Assembly: GCA_038380435.1 (NCBI GenBank)
Contig: JAWZYU010000025.1
Coordinates: 47,066,691-47,130,690 of the forward strand
Direction of reading: 5' to 3'
DNA: 64,000 nucleotides
Origin: Ryuthela nishihirai
Lineage: Eukaryota > Arthropoda > Arachnida > Araneae > Heptathelidae
The notes beneath the pieces were generated by a model, which saw only the letters and a list, made by a program, of their open reading frames with translations, had not been told where the DNA came from and did not search any database. This document shows positions 11,960-22,856 of this stretch, piece by piece (within the stretch, counting starts at the first letter, position 1; every line of letters begins with the position of its first letter). The position numbers and the translations under genes were made by a program.

Positions 11960-12440
11960 TTGGCGGAACCGTCAGAGATAAAAAAATTATTCACAGTGTT
12001 GTAAATCCAGAAAAATTAAAAGTTGTCGATGATTTTGAGGAAGAGAATTTGATTGTGGAACCGAAGAAGTTTTCTTGGAATACCGCTGAATAATATAATT
12101 CAAAGTCTTTGTTAACAATTATTAAAATTGATTTATGATTTGATTAAAATTAAGTTATGGAGCAATCCCCAAAATTTCATTGCACAGGAAGTCATGCAGG
12201 GGATGCAGGCTCATGCACTTCAGAACATACTGATTAAGAGAAAGCAGACTTGTTTCGAACAACCTGACATTCGGACACTCTTGAAGAGAGCCCCAGAGAA
12301 AGCTGCAAATGATTTCTAAAGAGAACCTTGCAACCCCAACCATCTCTACATCTGATATTACTGATCTCTCTGAGGAAGAAGTTGATGATATATTATCAGC
12401 TCTTAGTGAATGGCATCCTAGAACACATGAGAGGCTGTAA
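11960..12440 (+). pseudogene. Decayed transposase-like C-terminus
   Basis: Open pieces in shifting frames read as one eroded C-terminus. There is an acidic stretch (DDFEEENLIVEPKKFSW), then FEQPDIRTLLKRAPEKAAND, and after a frameshift DITDLSEEEVDDILSAL ending at a stop at 12438-12440. Stops and shifts show it is dead. Acidic LSEEE-type ends with a Q..I..LLK motif occur in pogo/Tigger and CENP-B-like transposases, which suits the surrounding termini. The family remains an inference. Confidence 0.4.
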
Positions 12441-12554
12441 GCACTGTGCTGCAATGCAAATTTTTTTCTTGTAGTGTTGTGTAAATATAAATGAAGCATA
12501 GGTTTAAAATAAGAACATTTAAAATGTGTCATAGTTTTCTAAGTAATGTACATT

Positions 12555-12905
12555 GGATTGAAGCGCGCCAGGCTTGTACTTTGCAGTTCCCAGGTTCGAG
12601 TCCCACCAAGACCAGAGTTAAAGTTTATCTCCGCAGAATCCCCATCCTGCCATCGGTCAGTAGGGGACACCAATGAGCTTGGAAAGGCCGCCGTCCGTCG
12701 GATGAGATGTTAAGCCTTCGTCTCTGTGCACTTTAAAGAACACGCTGGATGGCCTTGACAGGAGGTTATTATTGTCTCCAAACAGCTGTCTCCAGTGAGT
12801 CGACTCCCTCAGCTTTCTCTGAGCTCTCGGGGTCCGTGTGACCTGGCTATTTAGCCCATTTTGTGCACAAAAAATGCTGCTCAGAGGTAAAACAACACAT
12901 TGGAC
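12555..12905 (+). mobile_element. Old SINE-A copy
   Basis: Diverged plus-oriented copy. The head keeps GTTCCCAGGTTCGAGTCCCA, and the tail keeps GCTCAGAGGTAAAACAACAC. The 5' end of the head is eroded. Confidence 0.82.
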
Positions 12906-12927
12906 TGAACTTTAGACTCACAGAGTA

Positions 12928-13036
12928 CTGACACGAAGGTTGCCAGATCACTAATTTCTAAAAAAATCAATGCCAGATATTTTTTCTGAATTTTGCAATC
13001 AACCATAGTGTTCGGATACTTTTTTGAGCGACTGTA
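12928..13036. mobile_element. Half copy of Tc1-type palindromic MITE
   Basis: Right half of the family described at 14480-15085. It ends with the inverted terminus TTTTGAGCGACTG and TA. The left arm is missing. Confidence 0.85.
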
Positions 13037-13258
13037 CATACAGTAACTATAATGGTCTTCACCTAACCTGTTTAGCGAGTACTATACCTAGATATTATAA
13101 TCTATTATCCTTACTATATACATGTCCAACTATCTAATTTTTCCTCACAGCCCACATTAAAAATTGCGTAGAGTATGTCACCATTCCTCTAAAGGCAGAT
13201 TCTATCTGTTGGCACAATCCATTCCCGAAGCCTGCCGGATAAACGAACTTTTACTGTA

Positions 13259-13682
13259 TAACTATTATTGCTTTCTTTTAATTTATTTTTGCTATTAATT
13301 TTTCCTAGTAACTATTTAGACTGACTTGTTGTCTTCAAATATTCAATTTCTGCAACTCTCTAAATACCGAATGAATATTGTTGAAAAATATATAGTGAAA
13401 TATATCTGATTGAGATCCTTAAATTATATTCAGTCGTATTTTTGGATGAAAAGTCTTATTTAAGAAGTTAATGAGTTCGTATTGATATAACATGTATTGT
13501 AGTTAACAAAGAGACAGCCTACCTACCACAGACTCTACCTGGTCTAGTGATTAGCCTAGCTAACTACTAATAGTAGAGGGTATGTTCAAGTGTTTATATG
13601 AGAAACCAGGACAAGCCTAATACGTATATCTTCTAAGTTATTACCGTCTTTTGTGTAGGGAAATACTTATTCCTTCCCTACC
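13259..13682. other. AT-rich spacer
   Basis: No gene or repeat recognised. Confidence 0.4.
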
Positions 13683-14060
13683 CATGGGTTGTTTTACCTC
13701 TGAGTGGCACTTTTTTGCACACCATGGGCTAAATGGCCAGGTCACATGGACCCCGTAAGGCTCAGAGAAGGTTGGGGACCCACTGGAACAGCTGTTGGGA
13801 GACAGATGGTAGCCTCCCGTCAAGGCCATCCAGCGTGTTCTTTAACGTGCACAGGGTATGGCTCTCCCGCACACGGGGCCACGAGCTTAACATCCCATCC
13901 GACGGACGGCGGCCTTTCCAAGCCCATCGGTGTCCCCTACTGACCGTGGGCAGGGTGGGGAATTTTGCGGAGATAAATCTCAACGCTGACCCAGCTGAGA
14001 CTCGAACCTGGGAATTACAGATTACGAGCCTGGCGTGCTACCGACTAAGCCACCCTCCCC
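13683..14060 (-). mobile_element. SINE-A, near full length
   Basis: Reverse-oriented copy lacking the usual GGGGGAGG run (11 bp shorter there) and with few other changes. The C-rich head end is at the right. Confidence 0.88.
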
Positions 14061-14180
14061 ATAGATTCGGCGCTGTCAATTGGATCTCATGGGCAATCAG
14101 AGTGGGAAGGGGATATGATGAGCGCGGCCAGTATTCCTAAAGAGACTCGGAACTAAGTTTTTTTTGTCTACATACATCAC

Positions 14181-14432
14181 CAGTGGCGGATTTACGTACA
14201 GGCTCAAACCTTGAGCAGCAAATATTTAGACAAGCAATTTTTTTCAGAAAAAATGAAAGAAAAACGTGAAGTAGAAAAATAACTCCTCTGGGAAAAACCT
14301 GAATCTCGTTTTCAAAGATATGATATTAGTTATTTTACAATTTAGCAGTGCCAACGACAGAAACTCGATGTAGAGGATGATGTGGATAATGCATCGAGGA
14401 ATATTTCATTAGTATCATTAGTACTAGTCAGC
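14181..14432. mobile_element. Possible truncated hAT end
   Basis: Starts CAGTGGCGGATTTACG, which looks like a hAT terminus. No matching inverted end or 8 bp duplication was found, so only one end can be suggested; the right limit is arbitrary. Confidence 0.3.
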
Positions 14433-14479
14433 GCTGTCCCGTAGCTGAGTGGTTAGCGCGCTTCGCTACTAATCAGATG
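14433..14479 (+). other. tRNA-like segment split by a MITE
   Basis: CGTAGCTGAGTGGTTAGCGC resembles a tRNA A box and D arm, followed by an anticodon-arm-like stretch ending in CAGATG. The MITE begins here, and on its far side the sequence resumes with CCTGGGT, as the T arm of a tRNA or tRNA-derived SINE would. A complete B box is not seen after the gap, so it is a fragment and not a working tRNA gene. Confidence 0.45.
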
Positions 14480-15085
14480 TACAGTCGCTCAAAAAAGTAT
14501 CCGAACACTATGGTTGATTGCAAAATTCAGAAAAAATATCTGGCAACGATTTTTTTAGAAACTAGTGTAGTCTGGAAACCTTCGTGTCACGTGATTACAG
14601 AATTCAGGAAAAATATCTGGAGCGTGTACAGCAACTGTACACGCTCCAGTTACCGTTCACAGCAAACTGTAGCGTGTGCAGTTACTGCACACGCTCCAGT
14701 TTGCTATGAACGGTAACTGCACACACTCAATATTTCCGGGAGTGAGCCCACACGATCTAGGTCTTTGTGAGCTTACACGATCCAATATGCTGTGAACATT
14801 AACCGCAACCGCTCCAGTTTGCTGTGAACGGTAACTGCACACGCTCCATATTCATTGCATTATATATTCATACGCATTATATATATTAAAAAGTATCCGA
14901 ACACCATGGTTGATTACAGAATTCAGAAAAAATATCTGGCAACGATTTTTTTAGAAATTAGTCATCTGGCAACCTTCGTGTCACGTGACACGAAGGTTGC
15001 CAGATGACTAAAAAATCAATGGCAGATATTTTTTCTGAATTTTGCAATCAACCATAGTGTTCGGATACTTTTTTGAGCGACTGTA
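14480..15085. mobile_element. Tc1-type MITE, long form
   Basis: Inverted termini CAGTCGCTCAAAAAAG and CTTTTTTGAGCGACTG are bounded by TA on both sides, as for Tc1/mariner. The interior holds stacked inverted copies of a 12-15 bp core around ACACGCTCCAGT and of TTGCTGTGAACGGTAACTG, which would fold into several hairpins. Near the right end GCAACCTTCGTGTCACGTGA is followed by its own complement, giving a long palindrome. No transposase is present. Confidence 0.88.
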
Positions 15086-15289
15086 CCTGGGTAAGGCATG
15101 GATGCTTGCGTTGCTTTTCTGCTGAAGTTCTGCATTCTCACAGACCTTCTGTTATGGCATATAACTGACAGCCTCCAGTCAGACCACTGTTACAAGCAGC
15201 TGCTTCAGGGGATTTTTATATTTATCTAGTCAACTCAAAAACCAATTTTTCCTATTTATATCTGGTAAAAAGAGCAAAATTTGAAAAAA

Positions 15290-17190
15290 AAAATGAAGAC
15301 TTGAATGTCATCTGTTGATATGCCCCCACAGAGAACTCTGATGAGAACGAGAATAATATGTTTTCCAGCCAGCTTCAGGATATTTTGAATTCTGTGAAGA
15401 AAGGAGATATTTCTCTTGTGCTAGGTGACTTCAGTGCTGAAGTTGGTACTGACTCTGACCTTTGGGCAGGAGTTTTAGGTCCCTTTGGCATTAGTAGTTA
15501 CAATGGCAATGGAGAACGTCTCCTACAGGTTAAGTAAACTTAATGGTTTGCGAATAACTAATACATACTACAATCACCGGGACATTTATAAATATATGTG
15601 GGTTTCATCTGATGGGTTGCACAGGAATATGATAGATTATATTTTAATTAATAGCAAATGGGCCAGTTCAGTTAGGAATACCAGATCATACAGGGGAACC
15701 AAAATTGGGTCTGACCATTATCTGGTCAAAACTGTCTTGCAGCTGAAGCTTAAGAAATGTTGTGCTAAATTTAAGAAAATTACCTTAAACACTGGAGGTC
15801 TGAAATATCCTGATATAGCCAAAGCATACCATGATAGGCTACTTAGTTATTTTGACAATTGTATTTTGCTTACTGCTGAAGTTGAGAAAGAATGGGATCA
15901 GTTTGAACAGGCTTTTCTTGAAACCAACAGTACTCTCTTGGGTAAAAGGAAACAGAGGAAACGAAATTAGTTGATTGATAAGGCTGTGGAGCTTATTTCT
16001 GAAAGAAGGAAGTGCAGGATTAATATGAATCAACAACCTAGTAGTCCTAACAGAAGGCATTACAACGAGCTTAATAAACATGTAAAGAATCAGTTAACAG
16101 CTGATAAGAATCTTTGGCATGATAGCTTGGCTGACAAAGCATGGGAAGCTGTTAGACAGCACAACAGCAGGGGGTTGTGCAGCAGGAGATTGTTAATGTT
16201 TTATGTGGGAAGAAACAGACAGGTTCTCAGGGATTGAGGGATAAACATGGCAAGTTGGTTGAAGGTGAGGATTCTGTGATGGCTAGGTGGGCTGAGCATT
16301 TCAGAAATGTTCTAAATAATGTGATTATTTCTACTCCCATTGTTTCTAATGAGGATAGATGCATTACTTGCTTTTATGATGGCCCTATATCACATTCTGA
16401 AGTCGCATTGGCTATCTCTAAATTAAAACTGCATAAATCCTCAGGGGTGGACGAAATCACCACTGAAATGCTTAGAGCTGGGAACATTTGCATTTTCACA
16501 TGACTGACTGAAATTTTTAATATTTTTTATGATAAAGGTGTTGTTCCTAAGGATTTTACTACAGCTATCATTGCCCCAGCTTTCAAAAAAGGTGATCGCA
16601 GTTCTTGTGATAATTATAGGGGAATTAGTTTACTTTCTGTTCCAGGTAGTTCTTTGCAAGACTATACTTAATAGAATTAAGAATTTGGTTGATGGACATT
16701 TGCGTGATGAACAGTGTGGATTCAGAAGTGGTAGGGTATGTATTAATCAAATATTTTCACTTAGGCAGATTCTTGAGAAATGTTTAGAGTTTCAGAAACC
16801 TGTGTTTGCTAGCTTTATAGATCTCGAAAAGGCTATTGACTCTGTTGATCGACATATTTTATGGTTGATTGTTAGTTCACGTGGAATACCTGATAAGTTA
16901 GTTAGTGTAATGAGAGCTCTCTATAATAACACTGAGTCGTGTGTGAGAATTGGTACGTCTTGCAGCGATTGGTTTAACATTGCTAGTGGAGTTAGACAAG
17001 GGTGCATTTTGTCTCCTTTTCTCTTTAGTTTGTTTATTGATTATGTAAAGCGAAATTCTTTGCAAGAGAAAGATTTTGGCCTTAAATGGTCTAGAGATTT
17101 CAAACTTTCTGATTTAGATTATGAAGATGATTTGGCCCTGTTGTCTACTGATGTTGATGAGACGAATTCTCCACATTATTAAATAACTCA
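15290..17190 (+). pseudogene. APE-type LINE: endonuclease and reverse transcriptase remnant
   Basis: Broken frames read in order as a non-LTR retrotransposon ORF2. At 15420-15535 comes an endonuclease block (VLGDFSAEVG, then NGNGERLL). At 15540-15750 come IDYILINSKW and IGSDHYLV, with the catalytic SDH. Around 16440 is LHKSSGVDEITTEMLRAG. At 16690-17170 is the reverse transcriptase palm, with GVRQGCILSPFLFSLF and the active-site region DLDYEDDLALL (normally Y/FADD, here YEDD). Stops and frameshifts near 15537, 15968, 16500 and 16640 inactivate it, and it ends abruptly near 17190 without a 3' tail. The motifs suit RTE- or CR1-like groups; I cannot settle which. Confidence 0.85.
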
Positions 17191-17393
17191 TAATTTTGGT
17201 TGTGTATTTTATAAATGCGTCAATGACAGTACTTCATACATTTAAACGCACTCTTAGAAGGTCTCTATGCATACTTAGAGGCCCTAATTTAGGTAGAGGT
17301 TGGCCATCTCAAAATTGGACGCCATGTTTTGTCGTCGCTCGGATTGTTTGGCGTGCAAAGCTGAATGGTATTGCGCAAATGCTTGCCGTACCC

Positions 17394-17963
17394 TTCCGCA
17401 GATAAGACGAGGTATAAATTTTCGTCAAAGTTTTATAGTTTTAGCATATATCTGTCCTATAAGACGACCCCAAACTATCAACGGCCTATGAATTTAGTTT
17501 AGATCGGCGATCATTATCTGGATAATAATACTGTATAGCGTATAGGGAATTATGTCCTATTCGCAAACATTCGCACTGATTCGGGCATTCGGGTAATGAC
17601 CTTGACTATTCACAAAAGTGTCGTATGGGCTATTCTATTTTGTGGACATACCCTACTCTGTACTAGTAAATAATTGCGGTTTGTCCGTTTTTTCCTCGGT
17701 AGCTCAATAAACATAACTTTTAATATTTATTTTGTTTTAGTATTGTTTTACTATTACAATGTAATGTATTATTTACTATTACAATGTAATGTATTATCAT
17801 ATAGCGTATTTAAATAATATGATAGATTTTTCGATAAGTTGTAGTAATAATGGTTTCAATTTATATAAATTTCAGTCTAATTTTTTTTGTATCTATCCTA
17901 TAAGACGACCCGGATTTTGGGGACCTTTTTTTTTATGATTCAACTATCGTCTTATCTGCGGAA
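17394..17963. mobile_element. Unclassified inverted-repeat element (MITE)
   Basis: Ends TTCCGCAGATAAGACGA and TCGTCTTATCTGCGGAA are perfect inverted repeats, 570 bp apart. A second related motif (CTATAAGACGACCC) lies about 60 bp inside both ends, in direct orientation. The interior is AT-rich and non-coding. No target duplication beyond the termini is clear, so no superfamily is assigned. Confidence 0.7.
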
Positions 17964-18471
17964 ATATATGGTAAGTATTCCGGTAAAGGATAGGGTAATA
18001 TATGATACAGATTTCAATACTCACGATTGGAAGCACTTTAGAAAACGGCTAAAAAGGAACAGAAATTTTTAGGGCTTTTTTTTTTTTCAAAAAGAGATAT
18101 AACTTCGCTTTGTTTTCTGTCCGTCTGTAGCCATCGAACTTTTTTGTTTATACAGATAAATAAAAAATTCTTTTTGTGTTGGATAGATATTAATGAAATG
18201 TTACAATTTTCATTTTTCAAATCTCCCAATAGTTTTAATTACGCCCTCTAACTGAAGAAAATTTTGAAAATTCCTAAATATCAAACGAATATTTCGAACG
18301 ATGTAATTACGTTAAAAGTTTGAAATTTTGGTGTTGAAATGCGAAGGTTACAAAGTTACCATTGGCCACAATCACTTGACCCTTTAGATCTAGAGGAGAG
18401 GGGGGGAATGCAACTTTATTTAACAGAAAATTGTATGTTTTAGAGATAAAAATTCTTTTCCGGTTGGACAG
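17964..18471. other. AT-rich spacer
   Basis: No gene or repeat recognised. Confidence 0.4.
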
Positions 18472-18999
18472 GTTGGCTTGGGTTGTTTTACCTCTGAACG
18501 GCACTTTTTTGCACACCATGGGCTAAATGGCCATGTCACAGGGACCCCGAAGGCTCAGAGACGTGCACAGGGAATGGCTCTCCCTCACACGGGGCCCACG
18601 GCTTACGTCCCATCCGACCGACGGCGGCCCTTCCAAGCCCATCAGTGTCCCCTACTGACCGTGGGCTGACCCAGCTGGGACTCGAACCTGGGAACTACAG
18701 ATTACGAGCCTGGCGCGCTACCGACTGAGCCACCCCCGCCCCATTTATGAGGCTTAATCACAGGAAGTGTCTACTCAGGCTCAGAGACGTGCACAGGGAA
18801 TGGCTCTCCCTCACACGGGGCCCACGGCTTACGTCCCATCCGACCGACGGCGACCCTTCCAAGCCCATCAGTGTCCCCTACTGACCGTGGGCTGACCCAG
18901 CTGAGACTCGAACCTGGGAACTACAGATTACGAGCCTGGCGCGCTACCGACTGAGCCACCCCCGCCCCATTTTTGAGGCTTAATCACAGGAAATGTCTA
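18472..18999 (-). mobile_element. SINE-A with internal deletions, head half duplicated in tandem
   Basis: A reverse SINE-A has lost about 110 bp between GGCTCAGAG and ACGTGCACAGGG, and about 45 bp of body before TGACCCAGCTGGG. A 226 bp stretch including the shortened body, head and 3' flank (GGCTTAATCACAGGAA) is then repeated: unit 1 18551-18776, unit 2 18777-18999. Both units share both deletions and the CCGACCGACGG variant, so the deletions came first. Confidence 0.88.
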
Positions 19000-19768
19000 A
19001 GAGGCGGCGGTGATTTAACACAATTTGATGCAGTGCAAGATGTTTATAGGTTTTGCTTGTGGTATTACGGGTAAATCTCTGAGATGAATGAAAATAAATT
19101 CTCCAGAAAAATGTTTAGAACTTAACTATTCCAACGTTTGCTCAGCTAGTTTAACTTTCCAAGAGATGGCGCCACCATCCACACAACCCTGCTCCTAGTG
19201 CAATGTTTGGCTTCTGGCTTCAATTAACAAGATTTCGATGTACATTCCCTTGGGTTACGTGGCTTTTAAGAAACATGTTAGTTAGTTAGAGTCTAACTTT
19301 GCGAAACAATCACTACTCGTAGCTGGTGCCCTGGGCGGGATTTCAGTGCTCCTCACTTGATGCGAAAAGTGAATTTTTATTGGACTGAGTGAATTGAAAT
19401 ATAAATATTGAAGTTAACCTCTTGACAGAGAATGATGGGACCTTCATGTCTTGAATGATGCAACGGTATACATTACGCTACCAAGAGTATTTCAACATTT
19501 CCACGTTATGTAAAAAGAAACCACTTCAGAGCCCTCTTTCACAAAACATAAAAAAACTCCTCAAGACTGTGAAAATATGCTCTTTATAAGAAATATCACT
19601 GGAGGTAAATGTATCTATCGTTTACACAGAAATCATTAAATTCCTCCAAATCTTGTTTTTGATCTATATTCGTTTGATATTTAAAGAGTTATGTCGTCTG
19701 AAACATAATTAAAGAATTTATCTCATATAGAGGTTGGTGCTCAAAATATCACAAACAACTACTGGCTC
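19000..19768. other. Unique-looking spacer
   Basis: Mixed AT-rich sequence without recognisable coding potential or repeat. Confidence 0.4.
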
Positions 19769-19780
19769 ACAAATTTTAGT

Positions 19781-20151
19781 GGGGTGGCTCAGTCGGTAGC
19801 GCGCCAGACTCGTAATCTGTAGTTCCCAGGTTCGAGTCCCAGCTGGGTCAGCGTTGAGATTTATCTCCGCAAAATTCCCCGCCCTGCCCACGGTCAGTAG
19901 TGGGACACCGATGGGCTTGGAAAGACCGCCGCCCGTCGGATGGGACGTTAAGCCGTGGCCCCGTGTGCGGGAGAGCCATATCCTGTGCACGTTAAAGAAC
20001 ACGCTGGATGGCCTTGACGGGAGGTTACCATCTGTCTCCCAACAGCTGTTCCAGTGGGTCCCAACCTTCTCTGGAGCCTTCGGGGTCCATGTGACCTGGC
20101 CATTTAGCCCGTGGTGTGCAAAAAAGTGCCGCTCAGAGGTAAAACAACCCA
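19781..20151 (+). mobile_element. SINE-A with 12 bp TSD
   Basis: Plus-oriented, nearly complete copy. The exact duplication ACAAATTTTAGT lies at 19769-19780 and 20152-20163. The CTCCCCC run in the tail half is deleted. Confidence 0.92.
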
Positions 20152-20163
20152 ACAAATTTTAGT

Positions 20164-20719
20164 TTCAAATATTTCTTGCAATTGTGAAAAAAACAAGTAA
20201 AAATAAAAAAAACTTTTTGACTATAATTTGAGTCTTTTAATTAGCCTTTAGTGATTCAAAGATATTTTAAAGAAATTATTATAAATTTTCAAAGAAAATT
20301 ATTTCGATATTTCTAACGTATTCTTTATTTTTAACAACAAATGACTGGCTCGTTTCTAACGATGTTAAACAAGAGCTTTCAGTTTCTGCTGCTAGTATTT
20401 TTAATATTTTCCTCCCAAAGAGCATTAACGTTTTTAGTTTTGTCGTAAAATGATTATAATTAACAATATATAAATGAAATAAACAACTAGCGATATAAAT
20501 TTTTGTATACATGTCTTATGACGAGTCAGAAATGTTTTCTCCAAATCAAATTCGGACTCAATAGTTGTCGGAATCGGCCGGAGTCGGGATGGCGAGGGCT
20601 CAAACAGTTCATCTCATCTCTAGTCTAAGATAATAACTGTTGCAACAATTAATTTACTAAAATAAATTTTGGAAGTTTCTGTAATGTTCTTTCAGTTTTC
20701 ATCAGTTTTGAAAATAATC
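20164..20719. other. AT-rich spacer
   Basis: No gene or repeat recognised. Confidence 0.4.
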
Positions 20720-20727
20720 GTTTAGGA

Positions 20728-20950
20728 CAGGGGTGGGCAATTGTTTTCGTATCTACACTGCGCATGCGTATTGACGTGGCCGTCCTAGTGGAAAATACGA
20801 GACGAATCTTCGGTCGCGCACGGGAAGGAAATCTCGGTTCAAGGCGGATTTTTCTGACTGTCTTGGCGGGCCACAAAAAACTCTTAGCGGGCCACAAAAA
20901 ACTCTTAGCGGGCCGAATGTGGCCCGCGGGCCGCTATTTGCCCACCCCTG
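20728..20950. mobile_element. hAT MITE, 223 bp
   Basis: Perfect 13 bp ends CAGGGGTGGGCAA and TTGCCCACCCCTG with the exact 8 bp duplication GTTTAGGA at 20720-20727 and 20951-20958. The interior carries direct repeats of GCGGGCCACAAAAAACTCTT. This is a classic short hAT derivative. Confidence 0.93.
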
Positions 20951-20958
20951 GTTTAGGA

Positions 20959-21228
20959 TGAACATAAGAGCTCGGACTACTGAATGGTTTTAATAAAGGC
21001 TTGAAATATGGAACGAATATTTTTGGGGATAGAGATTTACACAAATTGATTGAGATTTTCAGTTTATTTCCACTGACATCTTCCCATAAATATATTCATT
21101 TTCAAAGTTTGCGAGTTTCAAATGTGATTTCCATTCACATTAAATAAAAACATCTCAAGACTTATATTAGTGTAGTTAGTATCACGTCTACACAAGAAGA
21201 ACACACGAGTTAGTGCAACTGACATGGC
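20959..21228. other. Spacer
   Basis: No feature recognised. Confidence 0.35.
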
Positions 21229-21240
21229 CCCTCTTTCCTT

Positions 21241-21663
21241 CCTTGGGGCGGGGGTGGCTCAGTCGGTAGCGCGCCAGGCTCGTAATCTGTAGTTCCCAGG
21301 TTCGAGTCCCAGATGGGTCAGCGTTGAGATTTGTCTCCGCTAAATTCCCCGCCCTGCCCACGGTCAGTAGGGGACACCATCGTAGAGGAGCATCGTAGAG
21401 GAAAGGAAAACATCGTAGGGCTTGGAAAGGCCGCCGTCCGTCGGATGGGACGTTAAGCCGTGGCCCCATGTGCAGGAGAGCCATACCCTGTGTACGTTAA
21501 AGAACACGCTGGATGGCCTTGACGGGAGGCTACCATCTGTCTCCCAACAGCTGTTCCAGTGGGTCCCCTCCCCCAACCTACTCTGAGCCTACGGGGTCCA
21601 TGTGACCTGGCCGTTTAACCCATGGTATGCAAAAAAGTGCCGCTCAGAGGTAAAACAACCCAA
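21241..21663 (+). mobile_element. SINE-A with 12 bp TSD and internal insertion
   Basis: CCCTCTTTCCTT flanks both sides (21229-21240 and 21664-21675). The body carries about 40 extra bases at 21378-21418, built from repeats of CATCGTAGAGGA, exactly where other copies read GACACCGATGGGC. Confidence 0.9.
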
Positions 21664-21675
21664 CCCTCTTTCCTT

Positions 21676-21992
21676 TGTAATATTTACATATTTTCATTTA
21701 AATAGTCATATGCAAAATACGTAGGCAATTGTTTGGTGCTTTTAATAAATTTAATAAATTTCGAAGCAAATTAAATGCAAACCTTTTTTCTTTGTATGCA
21801 TTAAAAATTGCTTAATATTGTGTATTTAACTTTCATCATAAATATTTTTACGGATTTAAATGGATAAGCACCGAGTATGAGTTCAAGTGAATATTATATA
21901 TGTATACCAAACTAAGGTTTGAAGTAATTTATTACAAAGGCACAAAAACTATACAAATTAATTAATCTTATCTAAACACAAATATTTCTATT
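21676..21992. other. AT-rich spacer
   Basis: Nothing recognised. Confidence 0.35.
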
Positions 21993-22233
21993 CCTTTTAG
22001 TATAAAGTCAAACCATAAAAATAACGATTTACTATGTGTAACTAACTTTCAATGTTTAAACCACAGTGCTGTCAATATTCAGTTCCTATGACAAATAGAA
22101 TTTATTACTTTGTAACATCCAACAAACAAACCAATTTATATTGAATTTCATTCGTGTTAGTTTTGTTGTTAATAATGCTTTATACCTTATATATGAGAAA
22201 TCGGAAAATGCATTAATGTTGATCTCTTCTCAT
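21993..22233. repeat. Left arm of long direct repeat around a SINE
   Basis: About 240 bp matching 22626-22856 with a few small indels. It ends five bases before the SINE head. Its partner starts right at the SINE tail. Confidence 0.88.
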
Positions 22234-22238
22234 GTATT

Positions 22239-22625
22239 GGGGTGGGGTGGCTCAGTCGGTAGCGCGCCAGTCTCGTAATCTGTAGTTCCCAGGTTCGAGT
22301 CCCAGCTGGGTCAGCGTTGAGATTTATCTCCGCAAAATTCCCCGCCCTGTCCACGGTCAGTAGGGGACACCGATGGGCTTGGAAAGGCCGCCGTCCGTCG
22401 GATGGGACGTTAAGCCGTTACCCCGTGTGCGGGAGAGCCATACCATGTGCACGTTAAAGAACACACTGGATGGCCTTGACGGGAGGCTACCATCTGTCTC
22501 CTAACAGCTGTTCCAGTGGGTCCCCTCCCCCAACCTTCTCTGAGCCTTCGGGGTCCATGTGACCTGGCCATTTAGCCCATGGTGTGCAAAAAAGTGCCGC
22601 TCAGAGGTAAAACAACACAACCCAA
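22239..22625 (+). mobile_element. SINE-A between two 240 bp direct repeats
   Basis: Complete plus-oriented copy with head, body and tail. It has no short target duplication; instead both sides carry the same ~240 bp of DNA. Confidence 0.88.
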
Positions 22626-22856
22626 CCCTTTTTGTATAAAGTCAAACCATAAAAATAACGATTTACTATGTGTAACTAACTTTCAATGTTTAAACCACAG
22701 TGCTGTCAATATTCAGTTCCTATGACAAAATAGAATCTATTACTTTGTAACATCCAACAAACCAATTTATATTGAATTTCATTTGTGTTAGAGTTTTGTT
22801 GTTAATAATGCTTTATACCTTATATATGAGAAACATTAATGTTGATCTCTTCTCAT
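22626..22856. repeat. Right arm of long direct repeat around a SINE
   Basis: Partner of 21993-22233. It lacks about 12 bp (TCGGAAAATGC-like) present in the left arm. Confidence 0.88.

Larger units (their letters stand above)
10983..13256. mobile_element. pogo/Tigger-like DNA transposon, nested and decayed
   Basis: Terminal inverted repeats of about 25 bp (CAGTAAATGTTCGTTTATCC at the left; the inverted partner ends at 13256) are flanked by TA at 10981-10982 and 13257-13258. CAGT-ends rich in GTTTATCCGG and a TA duplication suit the pogo/Tigger group. Inside lie a copied SINE-plus-flank segment, a LINE 3' end, a decayed acidic C-terminal reading frame (11.96-12.44 kb), a SINE-A copy and half a Tc1-type MITE. 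The superfamily call rests on the termini and is an inference. Confidence 0.6.

Noticed and set aside
11780..12004. Poly-Asp, poly-Met or poly-Ser proteins around 11.8 kb
   Set aside because: These frames are readings of the GAT triplet tail of a LINE fragment.
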